From: Pandoraea norimbergensis
GTDB taxonomy: Bacteria > Pseudomonadota > Gammaproteobacteria > Burkholderiales > Burkholderiaceae
Direction of reading: 5' to 3'
NCBI RefSeq assembly: GCF_001465545.3
Contig: NZ_CP013480.3
Location: forward strand, 1,922,001 to 1,986,000
DNA length: 64,000 bases
Below the pieces are notes generated by a model. It saw nothing but the letters and a program-made list of their open reading frames with translations. It ran no database searches and had not been told where the DNA came from. Shown one piece after another: positions 44,460 through 53,445 of the stretch; the stretch's first letter is position 1, and every line of letters starts with the position of its first letter. The position numbers and the translations under genes were made by a program.

Positions 44460-47306
44460 ATGGCTGGCATTGAACGCCCGAACCCCGACGACTTGCTCGA
44501 CAAACTGCAACGCGACGAAGCGCGCGAGCAGCGCGGCCGGCTGAAGATTTTCTTTGGCGCGTCGGCGGGTGTCGGCAAGACGTTTGCCATGCTGCAAGCG
44601 GCGCGAAAGCTGCGCGAAGAAGGCACCGACGTGGTGGTCGGGGTATTGGAGACGCATGGCCGCGAAGAGACGGCCCAAATGCTCGAAGGGCTGGAAGTCC
44701 TGCCGCAGAAGTCGGTGGAGTATCGCGGGCGTCTGCTGCGCGAGTTCGATCTCGACGGCATGCTGGCGCGCAAACCGGCCGTCGCGCTGGTCGACGAACT
44801 GGCCCACGCGAATGTGCCCGGGGAGCGCCACACGAAGCGCTGGCAGGACGTCGAAGAATTGCTGGTGGCTGGCATCGACGTGTACACCACGCTCAACGTG
44901 CAGCATCTGGAGCGGCTCAACGATGTGGTCGGCCAGATTACCGGCATTCGCGTCTGGGAGACGCTGCCGGATCGGGTGTTCGATCTGGCAGACGAAGTCA
45001 AACTCGTCGATCTGCCGCCTGATGAACTGCTCGAGCGTATGCGGGAGGGCAAGGTGTACATGCCCGCGCAAGCCGAGCGGGCGGTGCGTAACTTCTTCCG
45101 CAAGGGCAACCTGATTGCGTTGCGCGAACTGGCGCTGCGCCGCACGGCCGATCGGGTGGATGCGCAGATGCGCGAGTACCGCGCCGATCAGTCGATCAGT
45201 CATATCTGGCAGGCGCGCGAACGCCTGCTGGTCGCGATCGGGCCGGGCCCGGAAGGCGTGGCGCTTGTACGCGCGGCGGCACGGCTGGCCGCGAGCCTGC
45301 GGGCCGACTGGCTGGCGGTGCATGTCGAAACCCCGGCCATCTTGCGACAGTCGCAGGTGCGTCGCGAAGGCACGTACGCCACGCTTAAGCTGGCGCAGGA
45401 GTTGGGGGCGGAAACGCTGACGCTTGACGGCGCCGATGCCGCGCCTACGTTGCTCGCCTATGCGCAGATGCGCAATGTGTCGAAGATCGTGGTGGGCGCG
45501 AGCGGTGCGCGCCGTTGGTGGACCGCACGTACGCCGCTGCATGAGGGATTGATACGGCTCGCGAGAGGCGTGGATGTCGTGCTGATCGGCCCAGCGGCGG
45601 GCGATGCGACGGCCGACAAACGTGTGGTGCGCGGCGACTGGCGCGACTGGTTCGATACCGCGCCGGAACTCGGATTGGTGGGCGGGCCGTGGCGCGCTTA
45701 CGCGTGGGCCGTCGGTATCTGTGGGGTGGTGTCGCTCGCGGCGGCGGAATTGACGCGGTTTCTCGATCTCGCCAATATCGCCATGCTCTACCTGCTGGGC
45801 GTGATCATCGCGGCCATGCGGCTGGGCCGTGGGCCGGGTGTGCTGGCGTCATTCCTGTCGGTGGTCGCGTTCGACTTCTTCTTCGTACCGCCGAAGATGT
45901 CGCTGTCGGTCTCGGACACGCAGTACCTGCTCACCTTCGCGGTCATGCTGACGGTGGCCCTCGTCATCAGCCATCTGACGACGAGTCTGCGGTTTCAGGC
46001 GCGCTTGGCGACCTGGCGCGAGCGGCGCACCGGCGCGGTCTATGCGATGGCGCGGGAACTGGCAGCGGCGCTGACGACGCCACAGATCATCGAAATCGGC
46101 TCGCGCCACGTGCGGGAGGTGTTTCAGGCGCGCGTGGCATTGCTGCTGCCCGACAGCCAAGGCAGTGTGCGGCAACCGGTGGAGAACGCACAGGCCGAGA
46201 CCATGCCGGCGCATATCGATACGGACGTCGCGCAATGGGTCTACGACCGTCAGCAGGCTGCCGGGCAGGGCACCGACACGTTGCCTGCGTCGGACGCCTA
46301 CTACCTGCCATTGCGTGCCCCCATGCGTACGCGTGGGGTACTGGTGGTGGCGCCGGATAACCCCGCGACGGGGGCGATTGCGACACCGGAACAACTCCGG
46401 TTGTTGGATACCTTCGCCGCGCAAATTGCCTTGGCCCTTGAGCGCGTGCATTACGTCGAGATTGCGCAGGATGCGCTGGTGACCATGGAGTCGGAGCGGC
46501 TGCGCAACTCGCTGCTGTCGGCGATTTCGCATGATCTGCGCACGCCGCTCACGTCCATCGTCGGCTTTGCGAGCATGCTCAGCCGCAATGCCGAGACGCC
46601 GGGGCCGTTGCGCACCGAACTGGTCGATGCGATTCACGAAGAAGCGCAGCGCATGACGGGGCTCGTGACGAACCTGCTCGATATGGCGAAGTTGCAGGCG
46701 GGCGGGGTACAGCTCAATCGTCAGTGGCAGATGCTCGAAGAAGTGGTCGGTACGTCGTTGCGCGCGTGCCGCCGCGTATTGGCCGGGCATGAGGTCAGTA
46801 CCCGGTTGCCGGCGGATCTGCCGCTGCTGCGCTTTGACGCCGTCTTGCTGGAGCGGCTCTTTACCAACTTGCTGGAAAACGCGGCCAAATACTCGCCCTC
46901 GGGATCGCACATCGAGATTGCCGCCCGTACGCTCGGCGATGAAGTGGAAGTCAGCGTGAGCGACGACGGGCCGGGGCTGCCGGTCGGGATGGAGGGCCGT
47001 ATTTTCGAGAAATTCATGCGCGGGGAGAAGGAGTCGGCCAAGCCCGGGATCGGCTTGGGGCTCGCGATCTGCCGGGCCATCGTGGAAGCGCACGGCGGTA
47101 GAATCGAGGCCGCCAACGTGCCGCAGGGGCACGGCGCGCGTTTCAGTTTCACGCTGCCGGTGGAAACGCCTCCCGTCGAGCCGGAAGTGCCTGACATGAA
47201 CGAGTCGTCGGGGGATTCCGGGTTGAACCACGATCTTTCCGAGTCATCTGAATTACCTGAATCGCCAGCCTCGCCTGACGCCAAGGTCACAAAAAGTTAT
47301 GAGTGA
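44460..47306 (+). CDS. kdpD: Sensor histidine kinase KdpD
   Basis: The 948-residue sensor has the N-terminal KdpD domain with Walker A GASAGVGKT (residues 33-41) and LVDELAHANVPG, a Usp-like domain and four membrane segments. A GAF-type domain, the HisKA site AISHDLRTPLTSIVG and an ATPase domain with LFTNLLENAAKYSP follow. It senses K+ limitation and phosphorylates KdpE. The start at 44460 matches the family; an in-frame ATG at 44352 would overlap the end of the terminator region. The C-terminus carries an extra Ser/Pro/Glu-rich tail of about 40 residues. Confidence 0.95.
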   Translation: MAGIERPNPDDLLDKLQRDEAREQRGRLKIFFGASAGVGKTFAMLQAARKLREEGTDVVVGVLETHGREETAQMLEGLEVLPQKSVEYRGRLLREFDLDGMLARKPAVALVDELAHANVPGERHTKRWQDVEELLVAGIDVYTTLNVQHLERLNDVVGQITGIRVWETLPDRVFDLADEVKLVDLPPDELLERMREGKVYMPAQAERAVRNFFRKGNLIALRELALRRTADRVDAQMREYRADQSISHIWQARERLLVAIGPGPEGVALVRAAARLAASLRADWLAVHVETPAILRQSQVRREGTYATLKLAQELGAETLTLDGADAAPTLLAYAQMRNVSKIVVGASGARRWWTARTPLHEGLIRLARGVDVVLIGPAAGDATADKRVVRGDWRDWFDTAPELGLVGGPWRAYAWAVGICGVVSLAAAELTRFLDLANIAMLYLLGVIIAAMRLGRGPGVLASFLSVVAFDFFFVPPKMSLSVSDTQYLLTFAVMLTVALVISHLTTSLRFQARLATWRERRTGAVYAMARELAAALTTPQIIEIGSRHVREVFQARVALLLPDSQGSVRQPVENAQAETMPAHIDTDVAQWVYDRQQAAGQGTDTLPASDAYYLPLRAPMRTRGVLVVAPDNPATGAIATPEQLRLLDTFAAQIALALERVHYVEIAQDALVTMESERLRNSLLSAISHDLRTPLTSIVGFASMLSRNAETPGPLRTELVDAIHEEAQRMTGLVTNLLDMAKLQAGGVQLNRQWQMLEEVVGTSLRACRRVLAGHEVSTRLPADLPLLRFDAVLLERLFTNLLENAAKYSPSGSHIEIAARTLGDEVEVSVSDDGPGLPVGMEGRIFEKFMRGEKESAKPGIGLGLAICRAIVEAHGGRIEAANVPQGHGARFSFTLPVETPPVEPEVPDMNESSGDSGLNHDLSESSELPESPASPDAKVTKSYE

Positions 47307-48009
47307 ACCGACCATCACCATCGTGGTGATTGAAGACGAACGCCAGATCCGCCGGTTTCTGCGCACCTCGCTGGAAGCCGAAGGCATGGTGGTGCACGAA
47401 GCGGAAGCCGGACGCCAAGGCATGGTCGAAGCCGCCACGCGCAAGCCCGACCTGCTGATCGTCGATCTCGGACTGCCTGACATCGACGGCGTGGAAGTCA
47501 TTCGCGAAGTGCGTGGCTGGACGGATATGCCGATCATCGTGCTGTCTGCCCGCAACGAAGAATCGGAGAAGGTGGTCGCGCTCGACGTGGGCGCCGACGA
47601 CTATCTGACGAAACCGTTCGGGGTATCGGAGTTGCTGGCGCGCATTCGCGCCCAGTTGCGCCGCCATCATCGCGGCGGCAATTCCGAGACGCTGGGCGAA
47701 GCCTTCTCCTTTGGCGACATCAGCATCGATCTGGCGCGCCGAAAGGTGACGCGAGCCGGTGAGGCCGTGCATCTGACGCCGATCGAATACCGTTTGCTTG
47801 TGACGCTCGTTCGCCATGCCGGCCGCGTGCTCACGCACCGGCAATTGCTCAAGGAGGTGTGGGGGCCGTCGCACGTCGAGAGCAATCACTATCTGCGCAT
47901 CTACATGGGCCACCTGCGGCAGAAGCTGGAGGCAGACCCGGCACAGCCGAAGCACATCCTGACCGAGACGGGCGTGGGGTATCGGCTGGAAGTGGATACG
48001 ACCGCCTGA
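47299..48009 (+). CDS. kdpE: Response regulator KdpE
   Basis: This 236-residue OmpR-type regulator has a receiver domain (phosphorylation Asp in LLIVDLGLPDIDG, Lys in LTKPFG) and a winged-helix DNA-binding domain (LTPIEYRLLVTLVRHAGRVL). Phosphorylated by KdpD, it activates kdpFABC. It overlaps the kdpD end by 8 bases. Confidence 0.96.
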   Translation: MSEPTITIVVIEDERQIRRFLRTSLEAEGMVVHEAEAGRQGMVEAATRKPDLLIVDLGLPDIDGVEVIREVRGWTDMPIIVLSARNEESEKVVALDVGADDYLTKPFGVSELLARIRAQLRRHHRGGNSETLGEAFSFGDISIDLARRKVTRAGEAVHLTPIEYRLLVTLVRHAGRVLTHRQLLKEVWGPSHVESNHYLRIYMGHLRQKLEADPAQPKHILTETGVGYRLEVDTTA

Positions 48010-48137
48010 AGCGCGCGCCGGGTCCCTAATGCGCTGACTCCCTACATCGCTTACGCAATGACTCCCCGTCGCATTGCGGCTGCCCGATCAATTCCATGTC
48101 ACCGGTAGGGCGTCCTACGGAAGGGCGCCTGCTTTGC

Positions 48138-48143
48138 TAAAAT
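48138..48143 (+). promoter_or_regulatory. Probable -10 box of the gdx transcript
   Basis: GCTAAAATCC contains TAAAAT about 70 bases before the first riboswitch hairpin. No good -35 box is visible at the right distance. Confidence 0.4.
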
Positions 48144-48213
48144 CCGGGGGTTCCGTCGTCCGCCTCCAGCGGCAATGATCCGAAGTTGATTCGGTTTCCG
48201 ATGGAACCCGTCG

Positions 48214-48264
48214 TGCCGGGACGACCCGGTGCACGGATTCACCTTTCTTCCGGGGACGACCCCG
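48214..48264 (+). ncRNA. Guanidine-II (mini-ykkC) riboswitch
   Basis: Two short hairpins with the defining ACGR loops are present: CCGGG-ACGA-CCCGG (48216-48229) and CGGGG-ACGA-CCCCG (48251-48264), joined by a linker of about 20 bases. This is the whole signature of the guanidine-II riboswitch, whose two loops bind guanidine and dimerise. It lies 15 bases before GGAG (48280-48283) and 25 before the start of an SMR exporter, so guanidine should free the ribosome binding site. The gene identity confirms the call. Confidence 0.92.
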
Positions 48265-48289
48265 ATCTGTCCATTCATCGGAGTCATTC

Positions 48290-48607
48290 ATGGCCTGGAT
48301 CCTTCTCGTCTTTGCGGGATTGCTGGAAGTGGCTTGGGCCGTCGGTCTGAAGTACACGCAAGGCTTTTCGCGGCTAGTGCCGTCCGTTTTCACCATCGTC
48401 TCGATGGTCGGCAGCGTGTGGTTGCTGGCGTTGGCCGTTCGTACGCTGCCGCTGGGTACGGCGTATGCCATCTGGACCGGTATCGGCGCGGTGGGCGCCT
48501 TCATTCTCGGCATCATCCTGTTCGGTGAATCGGCCTCGGCGGCGCGCATTGCCAGCGTCACGCTGATTCTGGCGGGGCTCGTGGGCCTGAAACTCACCGC
48601 GGCGTAA
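48290..48607 (+). CDS. gdx: Guanidinium exporter Gdx (SugE, SMR family)
   Basis: The 105-residue four-helix protein has the SMR layout with membrane Glu13 in [12 protein letters not shown], the Gdx/SugE signature rather than that of EmrE drug exporters. It also has [14 protein letters not shown] in helix 3. Gdx exports guanidinium in exchange for protons as a dual-topology dimer. Its transcript carries a guanidine-II riboswitch, so expression should follow guanidine. Confidence 0.95.
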   Translation: MAWILLVFAGLLEVAWAVGLKYTQGFSRLVPSVFTIVSMVGSVWLLALAVRTLPLGTAYAIWTGIGAVGAFILGIILFGESASAARIASVTLILAGLVGLKLTAA

Positions 48608-48618
48608 GCGCACTGGGC

Positions 48619-48647
48619 GCTCCGGCATGGCCGTTGCCAGCCGGAGC
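48619..48647 (+). terminator. Possible terminator hairpin after gdx
   Basis: GCTCCGGC and GCCGGAGC enclose TGGC-CGTT-GCCA, a 12-base stem with one bulge, 12 bases after the gdx stop. A C-rich tail follows rather than T, so termination may need Rho. Confidence 0.45.
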
Positions 48648-48857
48648 GGCCCCCCGCGCAGCGCCCCCAAAATGTCACCGGTGGTGCGTTGCCGCAACGC
48701 GCGGCATAATGACGCCGTAACGATGATGCCGGTGATGTCGGCAAACTCGGTGATATCCGAAATGCCGGTGGCATCGACCTTGAACACCGTTACCGCGCCG
48801 GCAATGTGAGGCGCGTGATCGCACGACGCCGCCATACCGGCGGCAGCGAGGGTCACC

Positions 48858-49454
48858 ATGCTGGAATCGATTGCGCTCGGCGCAGGGCTGTCCTGGGGCA
48901 GCGGCCTGCGGTTATACCTGACGGTGTTCTGCGCAGGGCTGGCGGCGCGTCTCGGGTGGTTGCATCTGCCGCCGTCGCTGGCGGTGCTGGCGTCCACGTG
49001 GGTGTTGGCGGCGGCCGGTGTACTGGCCGCGATCGAGTTCTTTGCCGACAAGATTCCCTTCGTCGACAGCGCGTGGGATGCGGTGCATACGTTCATCCGT
49101 ATTCCGGCGGGCATCGTGCTGGGCGCTGCGGCGCTCGGCCAGATGGACCCGACCGTGACCGTGCTGGCCGGGCTGGCCGGGGGCGCGTTGGCGAGTACGG
49201 CACATCTGGCCAAGGCCGGTAGCCGGGCGCTCATCAATACGTCGCCGGAACCTTTCTCCAATGTGGCGGCCTCAGCCGGCGAAGATGTTTCCACGGTGGG
49301 CGGTCTCGCGCTCGCATTCTTCCTGCCGGCCGTCTTTCTCTTGATGTTGCTGGTTTTCGTCGTATTGGCGTGGTGGTGGCTGCCGCGTGTCTGGCGTGGC
49401 TGGCGCTCTGTGCTGGCCCGGGTCAAAGGATTGAGGAACGATGGGGTTCACTGA
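48858..49454 (+). CDS. DUF4126-family membrane protein
   Basis: This 198-residue protein has about five hydrophobic segments and the DUF4126 pattern GAGLSWGSGLRLYLTVFCAG, EFFADKIPFVDSAWDAVHTF and a central GGALASTAHLAKAGSRALIN. The function is unknown. It overlaps the following permease gene by 14 bases, so both are translated together. Confidence 0.82.
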   Translation: MLESIALGAGLSWGSGLRLYLTVFCAGLAARLGWLHLPPSLAVLASTWVLAAAGVLAAIEFFADKIPFVDSAWDAVHTFIRIPAGIVLGAAALGQMDPTVTVLAGLAGGALASTAHLAKAGSRALINTSPEPFSNVAASAGEDVSTVGGLALAFFLPAVFLLMLLVFVVLAWWWLPRVWRGWRSVLARVKGLRNDGVH

Positions 49455-51990
49455 TGTTGCCCGCCAGTCGTGGCGGATGTTCCTGCGCGACTGGCGTGCA
49501 GGCGAGCTGCACCTGTTGCTCGTGGCACTGCTGTTGGCCGTCGGCGCGCTTTCCAGCGTCGGTTTTCTCTCCGATCGTATGCAGGGCGGGCTTGAGCGCG
49601 ATGCGCGCCAGATGCTCGCCGCCGATCTCGTCGTTCGCAGCGACGCCCCTTTAGCCCCCGATTTCTCCCGTCAGGCCCATGCCGACGGGCTCGCCACGGC
49701 GGTCGTCGCCAACTTTCCCAGTATGGCCAGTGCCATTGGCGAGAACGGTCAGGCCGGCGCCAGCCGGTTGTCCTCGCTCAAGGCCGTCAGCGATGGCTAC
49801 CCGTTGCGTGGACGCGTGCGCACTGCGGCGGATGCCGCCGCCAACACGCCGGACGCCCCCGCTGCCGATATCCCGGCGCCCGGCACGGTCTGGGTCGACG
49901 CGGCGCTGCTCGACGCGCTGCACGTCAAACCCGGCGATAACGTTCGCGTGGGCAACCGCTCGCTGCGCATCGCTGCCGTCATTACGCGTGAAATGGATCG
50001 CGGCTACGGTTTTGGGTCGCTTGCACCGCGCGTCATGATGCGGTTCGACGAGCTTCAGTCGACGGGTCTCGTGCAGTTCGGCAGCCGCATCACCTACCGG
50101 CTGCTCGTTGCCGGGACCGATGCGCAGGTCAGGCAATTCCGCACGTGGGCCGCCCCGGCGGCCGAGCAAGCCCGTGGTGTACATCTCGAATCGCTCGAAG
50201 AAGGCCAGCCGCAGGTGCGCCAGACGCTCGACCGGGCCGAGCGCTTCCTCTCGCTCGTAGCGCTGCTGGCGGCTGTGCTGGCCGCAGTCGCCGTCGGCAT
50301 TGCCGCGCGCCGGTATAGCGAGCGGCACCTCGACGCGTGTGCCGTCATGCGTTGTCTTGGCGTGTCGCGCGGTTCGTTGCGCGGCATGGTGACACTCGAA
50401 TTCGTCGGCCTTGCGCTGATCGGCGGTGCGTTGGGGGTGGCGCTCGGTTATGCCGCTCACTGGGCGTTGCTGGCCCAACTGGGGAATGTGATTCCGGCGG
50501 GGCTGCCTGCGCCAACGTGGCGTCCGGCGGCATTCGGTCTCGCTAGTGCACTGGTGATGCTGCTGGGCTTTGCCTTGCCGCCGCTGCTGCCGCTGTCTGA
50601 AGTGGCACCGCTGCATGTGCTGCGCCGCGATGTCGTGGGCGGCGCGCGTCGTCAGGGCTGGCTCGCGTATGGTGCAAGTGCGTTGGCCTTCGCCGCGCTG
50701 CTGCTGTTTGCTGCCCGGGACCTGCGCCTTGGGGCGATGGTGGCGGGGGGCTTCGTGGCGGGCGCGATCGTGTTCGCGGCGCTCGCATGGCTGGCGATTC
50801 GCGGGCTGGCCGCGTGGGCGCGTCGCAGCGGTCCGGCGGGCGGCGCGATGGGAGGCATCGGCTGGCGGTATGCGCTGGCTGGGCTGCGTCGGCGTGGACT
50901 CGGCAGCGCCTTGCAGGTCGTTGCGCTGGGGCTGGGCTTGATGGCGTTGTTGCTGCTCGCCGTCACGCGTAACGATCTGGTCGCCGGCTGGCGTCAGTCG
51001 AGCCCGGTCGATGCGCCCAATCGCTTTGTCATCGATATCCAGCCGGGTCAGGACGCGCCGGTATTGGCGCAACTGCGCGCGGCCGGTTTGCCCGACGTGC
51101 AGCTCTCGCCGATGATCCGGGCGCGGATGACGGCGATCAACGGCCAGCCCGTGACGGGTGACCGTTACACGGAAGAACGCGCCCGTCGACTGGCGGAGCG
51201 GGAATTCAATCTGTCGTACACGACGGCATTGCCCGACGGCAATCGCGTGACGGCGGGGCAGTGGTATGGCGACTCGACGGCGCCGCAGATTTCGATGGAG
51301 GAGGGCATTGCGAAGACGCTTGGGCTCAAGCTGGGCGACACGCTGCGTTTCGAAGTGACAGGACAGACGATCGATGCGCCGATCACCAGCCTGCGCAAGC
51401 TCGACTGGGGTTCGATGCGGGTGAATTTCTTCGTGGTCATGCCGCCGGCGGCGCTGCGCGATTTTCCGATGACGTGGATCACGTCGTTCCATCTGGATGC
51501 GCCCCAGCAGGGCGTGGCCGATGCGCTCGTGCGCCAGTTCCCCAACGTGACGGTGATCGATACCGGCGCGTTGCTCGCGCAGATTCAGCAGATTCTGTCG
51601 CAGGTCATCGATGCCGTGCAGGCGTTGTTCCTGTTCACGCTCGCGGCGGGGGTGCTGGTGCTTTATGCAGCGCTTGCCGGCACGCGTGACGAACGCATGC
51701 GCGAGAGCGGTATTTTGCGCGCGCTGGGGGCGTCGTCGCGGCAGTTGCGCGACGTGCATCTGGCGGAATTGGTGACGGTAGGGGCGCTGGCCGGTTTGCT
51801 GGCGGCGTTCGGTGCCGGGGCGCTTGGCTGGGCACTCGCGCGCTATGTGTTCGAGTTTTCGCTGACGTTCAATCCTTGGCTGCCGTTGCTGGGCATTGCG
51901 GCGGGCGTGCTGTGCGCGCTGGCCGGCGGATGGAGCGGCCTGCGGGCGGTGTTGCGCCAGTCGGCGCTGCGCACGCTGCGCGAGGTATAA
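49441..51990 (+). CDS. FtsX-like ABC transporter permease (YbbP type)
   Basis: This 849-residue protein has an N-terminal helix, a large periplasmic domain, and two MacB/FtsX-type membrane blocks (about residues 255-490 and 715-849). This is the double-FtsX architecture of YbbP, predicted to move lipophilic molecules or lipoproteins with an ATPase partner such as YbbA. No ATPase gene is adjacent; the partner must lie elsewhere or the gene has lost it. It is coupled to the DUF4126 gene. Confidence 0.85.
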   Translation: MGFTDVARQSWRMFLRDWRAGELHLLLVALLLAVGALSSVGFLSDRMQGGLERDARQMLAADLVVRSDAPLAPDFSRQAHADGLATAVVANFPSMASAIGENGQAGASRLSSLKAVSDGYPLRGRVRTAADAAANTPDAPAADIPAPGTVWVDAALLDALHVKPGDNVRVGNRSLRIAAVITREMDRGYGFGSLAPRVMMRFDELQSTGLVQFGSRITYRLLVAGTDAQVRQFRTWAAPAAEQARGVHLESLEEGQPQVRQTLDRAERFLSLVALLAAVLAAVAVGIAARRYSERHLDACAVMRCLGVSRGSLRGMVTLEFVGLALIGGALGVALGYAAHWALLAQLGNVIPAGLPAPTWRPAAFGLASALVMLLGFALPPLLPLSEVAPLHVLRRDVVGGARRQGWLAYGASALAFAALLLFAARDLRLGAMVAGGFVAGAIVFAALAWLAIRGLAAWARRSGPAGGAMGGIGWRYALAGLRRRGLGSALQVVALGLGLMALLLLAVTRNDLVAGWRQSSPVDAPNRFVIDIQPGQDAPVLAQLRAAGLPDVQLSPMIRARMTAINGQPVTGDRYTEERARRLAEREFNLSYTTALPDGNRVTAGQWYGDSTAPQISMEEGIAKTLGLKLGDTLRFEVTGQTIDAPITSLRKLDWGSMRVNFFVVMPPAALRDFPMTWITSFHLDAPQQGVADALVRQFPNVTVIDTGALLAQIQQILSQVIDAVQALFLFTLAAGVLVLYAALAGTRDERMRESGILRALGASSRQLRDVHLAELVTVGALAGLLAAFGAGALGWALARYVFEFSLTFNPWLPLLGIAAGVLCALAGGWSGLRAVLRQSALRTLREV

Positions 51991-52025
51991 GGCGTTTGCT
52001 TCCGCGCTCGGGCACAATAGCGCCC

Positions 52026-52472
52026 ATGACGACCGAAAACTCTTCCCAAACTTCCCCGATCGCGGACGACGACGCGCAGGACACGCCTGCGCAGCCGACC
52101 GCGTTCTCCTTGCTCGGCGGCGAAGCGCGCGTACGCGAACTCGTCGACCGCTTCTACGACTTGATGGATCTGGAGCCGGAATTTGCCGGTATCCGCAGCC
52201 TGCACCCTGAGTCGATGGATGGCTCGCGCGACAAGCTGTTCTGGTTCCTGTGCGGCTGGCTCGGCGGCCCGAACCACTACATCGAGCGATTCGGCCATCC
52301 GATGCTGCGCGCCCGTCATTTGCCATTCCCGATTGCCAGCAGCGAGCGCGACCAATGGCTGCGCTGCATCGCACTGGCCATGCAAGACATCGGCGTGGAA
52401 GCCTCGCTTCAGGAACGGCTCATGCAGGCGTTCTACGGTACAGCGGACTGGATGCGCAACCGGGCAGGTTGA
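52026..52472 (+). CDS. Group II truncated haemoglobin
   Basis: This 148-residue globin starts with a disordered Ser/Asp-rich leader of about 25 residues, then FSLLGGEARVRELVDRFYDLM, the B-helix of group II truncated haemoglobins. The family WLGGPNHYIERFGHPMLRARH follows, containing the proximal His segment. It should bind O2 or NO. The start at 52026 follows CACAATAG by a few bases, so it may be read from a near-leaderless transcript or from the permease operon 35 bases upstream. Confidence 0.9.
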   Translation: MTTENSSQTSPIADDDAQDTPAQPTAFSLLGGEARVRELVDRFYDLMDLEPEFAGIRSLHPESMDGSRDKLFWFLCGWLGGPNHYIERFGHPMLRARHLPFPIASSERDQWLRCIALAMQDIGVEASLQERLMQAFYGTADWMRNRAG

Positions 52473-52526
52473 CGGGCGCAGGTTCAGTCCCTGCGACGTG
52501 ATAGCGAGCAGCGACGCGGCGCGTGC

Positions 52527-53420
52527 TTACACGGCAGTCTTTGCTGTGAGAGCACTGTGTGTTCCCGGCTCGACGCCATCGATGTCGATGCTCACGTCCC
52601 CGGACGCGTTTCCCGTGAGGGGAGTCTCGGCATTAGCCTCGACGTCATCTTGCATCGTTGGCGCGGTCAGGCCAGCGCCGCAAAGCCGTTGCTTGATCTC
52701 CCCAACCCATTCTGGAAGCACCGTCATCAGGTTGCGGCCGTACTCGTAGAGGTGGCCGCCCGTCGATGAGGCCAGACCGGCCGCGGCGGCGGTAATGCCC
52801 AGATCCCGGTCGAAATGCTCGGCCGCTTCGCTTCGTTGTTTCGTGGTGTCGTGGGGATGAATTTGCGATGCGACGACCAGGCCGAACGACGTCGTCGAGG
52901 CGGCAATGTGCTCGAAACTGTCCAACCGTTTTCGGGCGGGTTCCGATGCGCCATATTTCTCGGCCAACCAGTTCATCCACGTGATGCCGCTGATTTCCTG
53001 CGCATTGGCATCCGGATGCTTGCGGTAGTGGTCGATCTGCGCCAGCGTATTGAATAGCCCGGAGACCGCGACGCTCAGTGCGAAGTCCACGCGTAGCCAC
53101 TCGCGGTTGATTTCTTCCTCGCTCTCGTACTTCGCGGCATTCAAATCCATGAACGGCACCACGAAACTCAGGACTCGCGCCGAGGTGCCGATCATCCCTT
53201 TGGCAATGGCGTGCTGACATTCCCGGCGTTCCGGGGCAGGGTCGAGAAGCTGCACGTTTGCCACTTTCGAAGCGTAGTGCCGGATCCGGTCGGTGAAGCC
53301 TTCCCGCAGTTGCGTCAGGGCGTTGCCGATACCGGCCGATGAAGCACCCGCTTCGTTGGCGGCGGGGGCGTTGGCTGCCGGATCGACGTAGGCAGGATGC
53401 GTACTGAAGCTTAAATTCAT
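52527..53420 (-). CDS. Unrecognised protein, possible type III secretion substrate
   Basis: I do not recognise the family of this 297-residue protein. It has no signal peptide. The first 45 residues are rich in Ser, Thr, Ala, Pro and Asn, typical of type III secretion signals. Several amphipathic or hydrophobic stretches follow (ARVLSFVVPFMDL, DFALSVAVSGLFNTLA, ASTTSFGLVVASQI, ITAAAAGLASSTG). The start at 53420 is preferred to 53492, which would overlap the upstream gene. It lies 25 bases after a SycD-like TPR chaperone gene on the same strand. A translocator- or effector-like secreted protein is therefore the best guess, but no secretion apparatus gene is in the window. Confidence 0.5.
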   Translation of the reverse strand: MNLSFSTHPAYVDPAANAPAANEAGASSAGIGNALTQLREGFTDRIRHYASKVANVQLLDPAPERRECQHAIAKGMIGTSARVLSFVVPFMDLNAAKYESEEEINREWLRVDFALSVAVSGLFNTLAQIDHYRKHPDANAQEISGITWMNWLAEKYGASEPARKRLDSFEHIAASTTSFGLVVASQIHPHDTTKQRSEAAEHFDRDLGITAAAAGLASSTGGHLYEYGRNLMTVLPEWVGEIKQRLCGAGLTAPTMQDDVEANAETPLTGNASGDVSIDIDGVEPGTHSALTAKTAV

Positions 53421-53445
53421 AGCGATATCTCGGGGAGCGAAGTGT

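Noticed and set aside
49651..52374. Leftward 907-codon open frame
   Set aside because: It covers the FtsX permease and globin genes on the other strand; Arg/Gln-rich composition shows a shadow.
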